From contig NZ_CP026498.1 of the NCBI RefSeq assembly GCF_002953255.1, positions 1,845,291 through 1,909,290 of the forward strand: DNA of 64,000 nt, given 5' to 3'. This document shows positions 56,862 to 64,000 of the stretch, one piece after another (within the stretch, counting starts at the first letter, position 1; every line of letters begins with the position of its first letter). The notes under the pieces were generated by a model. The model did no database searches, was not told the DNA's origin, and saw only the letters and a list, made by a program, of their open reading frames with translations. The DNA comes from Streptomyces sp. CB01881. Lineage in GTDB: Bacteria; Actinomycetota; Actinomycetes; Streptomycetales; Streptomycetaceae. A program made the translations under genes and the position numbers.

Positions 56862-57755
56862 TCACCGCTTCGCCGAACGGGCGGCGCTGTCGGCCGCTCC
56901 GCCGGCGCCGACGGGGCGCAGGCGGCTGGCGGCGGTGGCCGCCAGCTGCGGGGCGAGCCTGGCGACGTCGCGGGAGCCGACTGCGGCAATCAGCAGGGGC
57001 AGGATCGCGCGGACCGGCTGCATGCCGCGCAGCCAGGCCTGGGCGTAGACGTGGGCGGAGCGGCGGGCGATGCCGGCGACCAGTCGGTCCACGGCCGGGC
57101 CGAGCGGGTAGGTCTTGTTGGCGGGCCAGGGCAGCCGGGAGCGCATCTGCTTGAGCACGGCGTCCTGGTCGGCGCCGCGCACCATGTCGGTGTCGGTCCA
57201 GCTCAGGTAGCCGACACCGACCTTGACGCCCTGATGGGCGACCTCGGCGCGGATCGAGTGCGCGAAGGCCTCGACGCCGGACTTGCTCGCGCAGTACGCG
57301 CTCATCAGCGGGGCGGGGGTGAGCGCGGCCAGCGAGGCGATCTGGAGGAGGTAGCCGCGGCTCTCGGCGAGGGCCGGGAGGAAGGCGCGGGCGGTGGCGA
57401 CGCTGCCGAGCAGGTTGACCTCGATCACCCGGCTGAACGCCTTGTGGTCGCTGTCCAGCAGCGGGCCGCCGATGGCGATGCCCGCGTTGGCGACGACGGC
57501 GTCGATCCGGCCGTAGTGCTCCTTGATCAGCCGGGCGGTCTCGGTGAGCGCCTCGACGTCGGTGACGTCGGCCTCCCAGGCGGTGGCGGACGGGCCGCAG
57601 AGCGCGGCGACGGCCTTGAGCTCGGCCGGCTCCAGGCCGAGCAGCGCGACCTTGGCGCCCTGGGCGGTGAGCTTGCGGGCGAGGGCGGCGCCGACGCCGC
57701 GCGCGGCACCCGTGACGACGACGACCTGAGCGGACAGCGGCGGGACGGCACTCAT
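56862..57755 (-). CDS. Short-chain dehydrogenase (SadH-like) in the monooxygenase operon
   Basis: A 297-residue SDR: VVVTGAARGVGAALA binds the cofactor, NAGIAIGG follows, and YCASKSG holds the catalytic Tyr and Lys. A C-terminal extension of about 60 residues contains AQAWLRGMQPVRAILP, seen in mycobacterial SadH-type enzymes. The ATG at 57755 overlaps the stop of the upstream hydrolase (ATGA). In this operon it would oxidise an alcohol released by the hydrolase, or reduce a ketone. Confidence 0.92.
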   Translation of the reverse strand: MSAVPPLSAQVVVVTGAARGVGAALARKLTAQGAKVALLGLEPAELKAVAALCGPSATAWEADVTDVEALTETARLIKEHYGRIDAVVANAGIAIGGPLLDSDHKAFSRVIEVNLLGSVATARAFLPALAESRGYLLQIASLAALTPAPLMSAYCASKSGVEAFAHSIRAEVAHQGVKVGVGYLSWTDTDMVRGADQDAVLKQMRSRLPWPANKTYPLGPAVDRLVAGIARRSAHVYAQAWLRGMQPVRAILPLLIAAVGSRDVARLAPQLAATAASRLRPVGAGGAADSAARSAKR

Positions 57756-58699
57756 GCGGTCAGGCTCCTCTGCTGGCTGGGGAGTCGGGTCGCCGCCAGG
57801 TGGGCGGCGGCCATCCGGTCGATCTCGGCGGCGACCTCGACGGGCCGCTCCAGTGGTGCCATGTGGCCGACACCGGGCAGCAGGAGCAGGCCCTGCGGGT
57901 CGGACAGCGCGGCGACCATCCGGTGGGAGTGCACCGGCGGGGTCATGCGGTCGTCGGTGCCGACCACGACGGCGGTCGGCGCGGCGAGCTCCGCCAGCCC
58001 GGCCCGGACGTCGAGCACGTCCAGCACGCCCGCCCACGAGGCCCGGACCGCGGTCGGGCAGGCGTGCACGATCCGGGCCGCCGCCTCGACCTGGTCGGCG
58101 GGCGAACCCGGGCCCATCGTCGCGTACTTGAGCGCGGCACGGCTGACCGGTCCGACCGGGCCCAGCGGCAGGCGGGAGCGGAGCAGCCGGCGGTGCAGGA
58201 GACGGCGCAGCCGCGGGGCGCGGACCGCGTCGGGCAGCACTCGCAGTTCGGCGACCAGGTCGGACGGGCCGGTGGAGACCAGCACCGCGGCGGCGGTCCG
58301 CCCGGCGACCTCGGGACGCCCGCCGGCGGCCATGATCGTCATGCCGCCCATGCTGTGGCCGGCGAGGACGGCGCGCTCCCCCTCGGGGACCGTCCGGGTG
58401 AGCACCGCGGAGAGGTCCTCGGCGAGCGCGCGGGTGGAGTAGCGCAGCCGGCCGGGCGGGAGCTCGCTGCGGCCGTGGCCGCGCTGGTCGTACGCCACCA
58501 CCCGGTAGCGGCCGGCGAGCCGCCGGATCACCGGTGCCCAGAAGGCCGTCGAGCAGGTCCAGCCGTGGGCGAGCAGGACGGTCGGGGCGGCCGGCCGCCC
58601 GTGGATCTCGACGTGCAGGCGGATGCCGTCGGCTGAGAGGACGTCCAATTCCTCGGCGGGGGTGGGCGGTACGTGGTCGGTGGGGATCGCGGGCCTCAC
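57752..58699 (-). CDS. Alpha/beta hydrolase in the monooxygenase operon
   Basis: A 315-residue hydrolase: LLAHGWTCSTAFW oxyanion region, AGHSMGGM nucleophile elbow, VVGTDDRMTP with the Asp, and PGVGHMAPLERP with the His. No signal peptide is present, so it is cytoplasmic. The GTG at 58699 overlaps the monooxygenase stop (GTGA) and has GAGGAGG seven bases upstream. It is well placed to cleave the ester made by that enzyme. Confidence 0.92.
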   Translation of the reverse strand: MRPAIPTDHVPPTPAEELDVLSADGIRLHVEIHGRPAAPTVLLAHGWTCSTAFWAPVIRRLAGRYRVVAYDQRGHGRSELPPGRLRYSTRALAEDLSAVLTRTVPEGERAVLAGHSMGGMTIMAAGGRPEVAGRTAAAVLVSTGPSDLVAELRVLPDAVRAPRLRRLLHRRLLRSRLPLGPVGPVSRAALKYATMGPGSPADQVEAAARIVHACPTAVRASWAGVLDVLDVRAGLAELAAPTAVVVGTDDRMTPPVHSHRMVAALSDPQGLLLLPGVGHMAPLERPVEVAAEIDRMAAAHLAATRLPSQQRSLTA

Positions 58700-60270
58700 G
58701 CCAGGGCCTCCTCGGCCTCGGCCGGCCGGGGCGCCGGCGTGGTGCGCATGATCAGCTCGTACTCGCCGAGGTCGACCTTGCGGGTGGCGCGGCGGAAGGC
58801 GGTGGTCGAGCCGGGCCAGAGCACGGTGTTCCGCCCGCTCGGGTCGAGGTACCAGCTGCGGCAGCCGCCGGTGGTCCAGACGGTGCGGTCCATCCGGTGC
58901 TGGAGTTCGAGGTTCCAGTGCCGCTGGGCCCGTTCGGTGGGCTGCATCGCGGTGGCGCCGATCGAGCCGAGCGTGGTGAGCGCGTCGACCAGGTAGTTCA
59001 GCTGGGACTCGATCATCAGGATCATCGAGCTGTTGCCGAGACCGGTGTTGGGGCCGATGACGAAGAAGAGGTTGGGGAATCCGCGGACGGTGGAGCCGCG
59101 CAGCGCCTCCATGCCGTCCTTCCAGTGCTCCGCCAGGCTCGTGCCGTCGACGCCGAACACCCGGGCGCCGATGGGCATGTCGGTGACGTGGAAGCCGGTG
59201 CCGAAGACGATCGCGTCCACCTCGTGCTCGCTGCCGTCGGCCGCGACCAGGGTGGAGCCGCGCACCTCGCGCAGGCCGGAGGCCACCACTTCGGTGTTGG
59301 CGGCGGCGAGCGCCGGGTAGTACGTGTTGCTGAGCAGGATGCGCTTGCAGCCGATCCGGTAGTCCGGGGTGAGCTTGGCGCGCAGCGCCGGGTCGGCGAC
59401 GCCCTGGGCGATGTGCCGTTCGGCGAGCTGCTGGACGATCTTCAGCAGGCCGGGGCGGCGGACGAAGGCGTCCACCTGGAGCTCGCGGAGGGCGAACAGG
59501 GCGCCGCGGCGGAGCTTGGCGGTGACGGGCAGCCGGCCGTGCAGCCACTTCTCGATCTCGGTGATCTCGCGGTCGCGGCGGGGCAGCACCCAGGCCGGCG
59601 TGCGCTGGAACACCGTCAGCTTGCCGGCCTTCGGCTGGATCGAGGGGATGATCTGGGCGGCGGAGGCGCCGGTGCCGACCATCGCGATCCGCCGGCCGGC
59701 GAGGTCGTAGTCGTGGTCCCAGCGGGAGGAGTGGAACACCTTTCCGGGGAAGGCGTCCAGGCCCGGCAGGTCCGGGATCTGCGGGTCGGCGAGCGGCCCG
59801 GCGGCCGAGACCACGGCGTCGGCGGTCCACTCGCCGGCCGTGGTGGTGACCCGCCAGCGGGTGTGCTCCGCCTCCCAGCGCGCCTCGGTGACCTCGGTGT
59901 CGAAGCGCAGGTGCGGACGGAGGCCGAAGACGTCGGCGACCTTCTCCAGGTAGGCGCGGATGTCGGGCTGGCCGGAGAAGCTGCGCGGCCAGTCGGGGTT
60001 GGGCGCGAAGGAGAAGGAGTACAGGTGGGAGGGGACGTCACAGGCGCAGCCGGGGTAGCTGTTGTCCCGCCAGGTGCCGCCGACCGAGTCGGCGCGCTCC
60101 AGGATCACGAAGTCGGTGATGCCGGCCCGGCGCAGCCGGACGCCGGCGCCGAGGCCGCCGAAGCCGGAGCCGATGACCGCCACCCGGACGTGCGGGACGG
60201 GCCGGGCGGCCTCGGCCCGGGAGTCCCGGCCGGGCGCGCCGGGGCTGGGGCGCTTGCTCGTGGATGCCAT
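58696..60270 (-). CDS. Flavin-binding Baeyer-Villiger monooxygenase
   Basis: A 524-residue FAD/NADPH enzyme. GSGFGGLGAG binds FAD, the Baeyer-Villiger fingerprint FxGxxxHxxxW is present as FPGKVFHSSRW, and the second Rossmann motif is GTGASAAQ. It inserts oxygen next to a ketone to give an ester or lactone. Mycobacterial EthA/MymA are related. The ATG at 60270 has AGGAGG seven bases upstream. It is the first gene of a three-gene coupled operon, divergent from a MerR-type regulator. Confidence 0.93.
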   Translation of the reverse strand: MASTSKRPSPGAPGRDSRAEAARPVPHVRVAVIGSGFGGLGAGVRLRRAGITDFVILERADSVGGTWRDNSYPGCACDVPSHLYSFSFAPNPDWPRSFSGQPDIRAYLEKVADVFGLRPHLRFDTEVTEARWEAEHTRWRVTTTAGEWTADAVVSAAGPLADPQIPDLPGLDAFPGKVFHSSRWDHDYDLAGRRIAMVGTGASAAQIIPSIQPKAGKLTVFQRTPAWVLPRRDREITEIEKWLHGRLPVTAKLRRGALFALRELQVDAFVRRPGLLKIVQQLAERHIAQGVADPALRAKLTPDYRIGCKRILLSNTYYPALAAANTEVVASGLREVRGSTLVAADGSEHEVDAIVFGTGFHVTDMPIGARVFGVDGTSLAEHWKDGMEALRGSTVRGFPNLFFVIGPNTGLGNSSMILMIESQLNYLVDALTTLGSIGATAMQPTERAQRHWNLELQHRMDRTVWTTGGCRSWYLDPSGRNTVLWPGSTTAFRRATRKVDLGEYELIMRTTPAPRPAEAEEALA

Positions 60271-60358
60271 TCGGCGTCCTCCTGAGGGTGGGGGCCTGAG
60301 GTGCGCACTTGCTGCGACGTGCCGCCTTCATGGTGCCGTGACACCGTCGCCATAACCA

Positions 60359-60376
60359 TGCCAGCAATCACTGGCA
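60359..60376. promoter_or_regulatory. Inverted repeat in the divergent monooxygenase/merR region
   Basis: TGCCAG-6-CTGGCA at 60359-60376, followed by another TGGCAG. It lies in the 180-bp AT-richer gap and is the candidate site for the MerR regulator. Confidence 0.6.
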
Positions 60377-60450
60377 CGATTGGCAGATTAGCTCGCGCCG
60401 ACAGCGGAGGGAAGGAGTCCGGCCGCCCCGCTTCCACGATCGGCGGTCCT

Positions 60451-61254
60451 ATGCTGAGCGCCGTGGACAGGGTCAGAGCAGCTGCGGGCGACGGGAAGCG
60501 CGAGTACCGGGTGGAGGAGCTGGCCGAGGCGGCCGGCATCACCACCCGCACCCTGCGCTTCTACCGCGAGCGCAAACTGCTCCAGCCGCCGCGCAAGGAG
60601 GGCCGGATCGCCTGGTACGGCGAGGCGCACCTGGCCCGCCTCCGGGTGATCGCCGAACTGCTGGAGCGCGGCCACACGCTGGGCGGCATCGCCGAGCTGA
60701 TCGGCGCCGGCGAGAGCGGCCGGGACGTCGCCGAGCTGATCGGGCTGGAGGCCGCGATCATCGCGCCGTGGTCCGACGAGACGCCGGTCCACGTGGACTG
60801 GGCCGAACTGCGGGCCACCTTCGGCGACCAGCTCACCGAGGAGACCACGGCCGAGTCGATCGCCCAGGGCTACGTCACGCCGGACGAGGACGGGATCACC
60901 CACGTCAGCCGCCGGCTGATGGACGCGACCACGGCACTGGTCGCCGAGGGCGTGCCGCTCGCGGCCGTCCTGGAGGCGAGCCGGCGCACCCAGGAGCACG
61001 TGGACGCGATCGCGGAGATCTTCACCGCGCTGGTCCGCGACCGGATCCTCGGCGCGCTCGCCGCCGACGCCCCGCTGCCGCCCGGCGAGGCGGCCCGCCT
61101 GACCGAGCAGATCCTGCGGGTGCGCCCGCTCGCCCGAACCGTCACGGACGCCCAGTTCGCGCTGGCGATGGACCGGCGGGTGCACGCCGAGTACGACGAA
61201 CTGCTGCGGCAGCGGCTGGAGCAGCGGGAGGACGGGGACACGGCGGAGGGCTGA
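60451..61254 (+). CDS. MerR-family regulator
   Basis: A 267-residue regulator. The N-terminal winged helix (about residues 14-80) reads REYRVEELAEAAGITTRTLRFYRERKLLQPPRK. A helical C-terminal half of about 150 residues follows, larger than classic metal-sensing MerR proteins and without a Cys cluster, so an organic inducer is likely. The ATG at 60451 has a weak site; GTG 60463 is also possible. It probably controls the divergent monooxygenase operon. Confidence 0.9.
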   Translation: MLSAVDRVRAAAGDGKREYRVEELAEAAGITTRTLRFYRERKLLQPPRKEGRIAWYGEAHLARLRVIAELLERGHTLGGIAELIGAGESGRDVAELIGLEAAIIAPWSDETPVHVDWAELRATFGDQLTEETTAESIAQGYVTPDEDGITHVSRRLMDATTALVAEGVPLAAVLEASRRTQEHVDAIAEIFTALVRDRILGALAADAPLPPGEAARLTEQILRVRPLARTVTDAQFALAMDRRVHAEYDELLRQRLEQREDGDTAEG

Positions 61255-61258
61255 CACC

Positions 61259-61387
61259 CTCGGCGTCACCCCGGTCGGCGCCACCGTCGTCACCGAGGGC
61301 GCGCCCACCCGGCTCTACCTGAACGACACCTTCGCCGGCTCGGTCTTCAAGGACCTCGACCAGATCCGCAGGAACCTCGTCGGTTGA
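61259..61387 (+). pseudogene. Possible gene remnant
   Basis: One frame reads LGVTPVGATVV, then TRLYLNDTFAGSVFKDLDQIRRNLVG, ending in TGA at 61387. This has protein-like composition but no start codon or ribosome site, and it follows the MerR stop in another frame. It may be the C-terminal scrap of a lost gene. I do not recognise the parent family. Confidence 0.3.
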
Positions 61388-61409
61388 GACGAGCCTTCGG
61401 CGGCGGGCC

Positions 61410-61428
61410 ACCGGCCCCGTTGGCCGGT
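61410..61428. terminator. Short hairpin downstream of merR
   Basis: ACCGGCC and GGCCGGT form a 7-bp stem with a five-base loop. Confidence 0.45.
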
Positions 61429-61597
61429 CCTCCAAGCCGGTCGATCACCTTGCCCCGAATGCGCTGGGTGATCGTACGGTTACCCGGGGAATCGTCCGGG
61501 CCGTACGGTCGGAGCTCACCCGCGGGCCGCAGTCACCAGGCCGGGCCGGTGGTGGGAGGCGGGCGCCCACCCCGGCTCCGTGTGGGGGCTCAGCAGG

Positions 61598-62965
61598 ATG
61601 TCCGTAGTCACGAAGTTCCGCTCGGCGGCGCAGCTGACGGGTGGTGAAGTGCTGGTCTGGTCGCTGCTGGGCCGGCTGCCGAACGCGATGTGCCCGATCG
61701 GCACGCTGCTGCTGGTCACCCGGAACACCGGCAGCGTCTGGCGCGGCTCGGTGGTCGCCGGGGCGCTGGCCGTCGGACAGGCGGTCGGCGGTCCGCTGGT
61801 CGGCCGGCTCGCGGACCGGCGCGGGCAGCGGACGGTCGGGCTGGCCGCGGCGGCCGTCAACGCGGTGGCGATCCTCGCCCTGGTCGCCGCCTCCGAGGCG
61901 GGGCTCCCGTCGGCCTGGCAGATCGCACCGGCCGCGCTGATCGGCCTCTCCGTCCCCCTGGTGGGCCCGCTCTCGCGCAGCCGCTGGGTGCGGCTGGCCG
62001 GCGGGGACGCGGGGCTGACCTCCTCGATGCTCTCGCTCGACGGCATCGTGGACGAGGTCAGCTTCACCACCGGTCCCGCGCTGGTCGGCCTGCTCGCCAC
62101 GCTGGTCTCCCCCGCGGCCGGCCTGCTGACGGCGGCCGCACTGACCGGCGTCTGCGCCACCCTCTTCGCACTGCACCCGACCCCCACCCGCGCGGGCTCC
62201 GGCACCGGCGCACAGGTGCGCGCCCCCGGGCGGCTGCTGAACGCGCCCTACGTCCTGCTGCTGGCCGGGATGGCGCTGCTGGGCGCCTGCTTCGGCTCGG
62301 TGCAGGTCGGGGTGACGGCCACCACGGACGCCCTCGGGCAGCCGGGCGCGGCGGGGCTGATCTACGGGTTCATGGGCTTCACCAGCGCCTTCGCGGGGAT
62401 CGCCACCGCCGCCCTGCCCGCCCGCTGGGAGCTGCCGCTGCGCCTGCGGGCGGGGACCGTCCTGCTCTGCGCCGCGTCCGTCCTGCTGCTCTTCGCGGGC
62501 GGCGGCGTGGCCACCCTGGCCGCCGCGATCGGGTGCCTCGGCGTGGCGGTCGCCCCGCAGATGATCACCATGTTCGGGCTCGTGGAGCGGACGGTGCCCT
62601 CCGCCCGGCTGGGCGAGGCGATGGCGGCGCTGGTCAGCGCGATCATCCTGGCCCAGTCGGCGGGGACGTTCCTCGGCGGCTGGGCGGCCGACCACGTCGG
62701 GCCCACCGCGCCGTTCCGGATCACCGTCGCCGCCGCGGCGGCCGCCCTGCTGCTCGCCGCGTTCACCGCGACCGGCCGCCGCTACCGCCGCCGGGGCGGA
62801 GCGTCGCCGGACAGCCCGTCAGGGGGCGCTCCGGGCAGCGCACCGGTCCCCGGACCGATTCCCAAGAACACCCCAAGCACCGGGGCGGATTCCCCGGAGA
62901 AAGCGGAGCCCGGGCGTCGGCGGCGTGAAGGGAACGAGGAGCCCGTGCAGCCCTCGCGGGCGTAA
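61598..62965 (+). CDS. MFS transporter
   Basis: A 455-residue membrane protein with about 12 helices. The loop 2-3 motif is present as GRLADRRGQRTVG. A cytoplasmic tail of about 55 residues is Pro/Glu/Arg-rich. It resembles proton-driven drug or metabolite exporters of the DHA1 type. Start ATG 61598 has only GGGGG ten bases upstream; GTG 61580 is an alternative. The substrate is unknown. Confidence 0.85.
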   Translation: MSVVTKFRSAAQLTGGEVLVWSLLGRLPNAMCPIGTLLLVTRNTGSVWRGSVVAGALAVGQAVGGPLVGRLADRRGQRTVGLAAAAVNAVAILALVAASEAGLPSAWQIAPAALIGLSVPLVGPLSRSRWVRLAGGDAGLTSSMLSLDGIVDEVSFTTGPALVGLLATLVSPAAGLLTAAALTGVCATLFALHPTPTRAGSGTGAQVRAPGRLLNAPYVLLLAGMALLGACFGSVQVGVTATTDALGQPGAAGLIYGFMGFTSAFAGIATAALPARWELPLRLRAGTVLLCAASVLLLFAGGGVATLAAAIGCLGVAVAPQMITMFGLVERTVPSARLGEAMAALVSAIILAQSAGTFLGGWAADHVGPTAPFRITVAAAAAALLLAAFTATGRRYRRRGGASPDSPSGGAPGSAPVPGPIPKNTPSTGADSPEKAEPGRRRREGNEEPVQPSRA

Positions 62966-63109
62966 CACCCCCGCCCCTGCCACACGTTAGGCTCTGCCCC
63001 CGATGTCCGCGCCGCACCACACGGCGCGGGCATCGAGCCATTCGGACGGACGGACCGACTGACGTACCGGCAGACGTGAAGACGTCCCGGGGACGGGGGA
63101 ACGGGAACC

Positions 63110-63454
63110 ATGAGCGGCGGGACAAACACGGCACCCGGAGCAGGGGCGGCGGGCGGGTACGGCGTCAGCCTGGCCGGCCTGAGCGGCGTCGGCGACCAGC
63201 TGGGCAAGACGGCGACCGACATCGCGGCGGCCAAGGCCGCCTACGCCGGCTCGGTCTGCTACGCGTCGACGGCGTTCGGCGAGTTCGGCATGGACCAGGC
63301 CTGGGCCGCCTTCGACACGGCGTGGTCGAAGGAGATCACCGTCACCCAGCGCGCCCTCGACGAGCTGTCGCAGAAGATGTCGGCCACGACGCAGAACTAC
63401 CGCAACGCGGAGAAGGCCGTCACCGCCTCGCTGGTGCCGGCGGGTGGCCGGTGA
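63110..63454 (+). CDS. WXG100-like small protein
   Basis: A 114-residue helical protein. A Gly/Ala-rich start is followed by two long helices with a turn: VGDQLGKTATDIAAAKAAYAG, then MDQAWAAFDTAWSKEITV and LSQKMSATTQNYRNAEKAV. Length and hairpin layout fit ESX/type VII substrates and chaperone-like partners, but the central WxG is replaced by a less typical loop. The ATG at 63110 follows GGGGGAACGGGAACC. Its stop overlaps the next start (GTGA). Confidence 0.7.
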   Translation: MSGGTNTAPGAGAAGGYGVSLAGLSGVGDQLGKTATDIAAAKAAYAGSVCYASTAFGEFGMDQAWAAFDTAWSKEITVTQRALDELSQKMSATTQNYRNAEKAVTASLVPAGGR

Positions 63455-64000
63455 GCAAGGTCAAGGATCTGGAACACGCCCAGCACAGCATCGAGCAGCT
63501 GGAGTTCATGTTCGCCAACCTGCACCTGCTGCAGGGGATCAACGAGGCGCTGGCCGTGCCGGAGCCGGTCGGCGACCCGGGCGCCGTCCGGGCGCGGGCG
63601 AAGGACTACGCGCAGGCCGCCGCCTCCTTCGGCCAGGCCTCGCAGGACCTCGCGGGCATCGCCACCAACCAGCTCCCCGCGGTCTGGACGGGTTCGGTGG
63701 CCGAGCACGCCACCCAGGCGATCCACGCGATGTCGGCCGAGACCATCACCTCCAAGGAGACCCTGGCCGAGGCGGCCGGGCTGCTGGACGCCTGGGCCAA
63801 CGAGCTGGAGTGGGCGAAGCGGACCGACGCCGACGGCTGCCGCCAGCTGAAGGACGCCGGGGATCGGGTCAAGGACGATCTCGGCGGCTTCGACGCCGAC
63901 GCCCGCGCCACGGCGCTGTCCGGCGTCGGCGCCCGCCTGGCGGCCGCCCGCCGGGCCGAGAGCTCCGGCACCAGCACCGCGAGCAAGCTGAACCAGCTGA
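63451..64000 (+). CDS. WXG100-superfamily-like protein, N-terminal part (cut by window end)
   Basis: At least 183 residues are visible. The coding frame is open to the last base. The N terminus is helical (KVKDLEHAQHSIEQLEFMFANLHLLQG), and VWTGSVAEHATQAIHAMS has the WxG-type turn typical of LXG/WXG100 domains. The GTG at 63451 overlaps the upstream stop. Such genes often encode large toxins or secretion-associated proteins; the C terminus needed to decide is outside the window. Confidence 0.75.
   Translation, partial: MSKVKDLEHAQHSIEQLEFMFANLHLLQGINEALAVPEPVGDPGAVRARAKDYAQAAASFGQASQDLAGIATNQLPAVWTGSVAEHATQAIHAMSAETITSKETLAEAAGLLDAWANELEWAKRTDADGCRQLKDAGDRVKDDLGGFDADARATALSGVGARLAAARRAESSGTSTASKLNQL

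Overview
The window is about 64 kb of very GC-rich DNA with strong third-position GC bias, GTG and TTG starts, and strong AGGAGG-type ribosome sites. A complete cvnABCD conservon, a likely DasR site, DUF1990, Pr6Pr and EF-hand proteins, and many secreted hydrolases all point to a chromosome of Streptomyces, Kitasatospora or a close relative. I see no tRNA, rRNA, insertion sequence, phage or CRISPR array. Gene content looks like an accessory chromosomal region; I cannot locate it on a replicon.

Layout. 1-5.8 kb: malate synthase (cut by the window start) divergent from an IclR regulator, then secreted proteins (GH16 glucanase, lipase-like hydrolase) and a MoaF-like protein. 5.9-9.3 kb: membrane-anchored esterase, and a TetR regulator divergent from a CxxC carboxymuconolactone-decarboxylase-type gene with a duplicated operator. 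9.5-12.5 kb: an FHA-domain membrane protein next to a small protein that shares an unusual NNVA(R/G)DQ motif, then Pr6Pr and SUKH-like genes. 12.6-15.3 kb: a tetR-DUF4865-CMD-phosphotriesterase operon headed by two direct-repeat operators.

15.5-25.5 kb: a sulfur-scavenging region. It holds a flavin monooxygenase, an aldo/keto reductase, and a long minus-strand operon (DszB-like desulfinase candidate, SsuA lipoprotein, SsuC, SsuB, a second substrate-binding-like protein without a signal peptide, SsuD), with a divergent IclR. Short ORFs rich in Cys codons precede the monooxygenase and the ssu operon. A third one sits near 27.2 kb, upstream of a winged-helix gene. They look like cysteine-responsive leader peptides. 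Together these genes would import sulfonates, release sulfite, and switch on when cysteine is scarce.

27.5-41 kb: conservon cvnA-B-C-D, acyl-CoA synthetase, a secreted CBM-polysaccharide deacetylase with a dre-like site, a frameshifted nitroreductase-hemerythrin gene, an SGNH esterase, a Nudix hydrolase and a Gly/Pro-rich unknown. 41-47.7 kb: sbcDC and small conserved genes. 48-54 kb: a glycosyltransferase/teichoic-acid polymerase fusion, an EF-hand protein, an acyltransferase and an ABC exporter. 54-61 kb: short-chain dehydrogenases, a twice-frameshifted serine hydrolase, and a Baeyer-Villiger monooxygenase-hydrolase-dehydrogenase operon divergent from a MerR regulator. 61-64 kb: an MFS transporter and a WXG100-like pair cut by the window end.

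Many intergenic gaps carry GC-rich tandem repeats of 6-48 bp.
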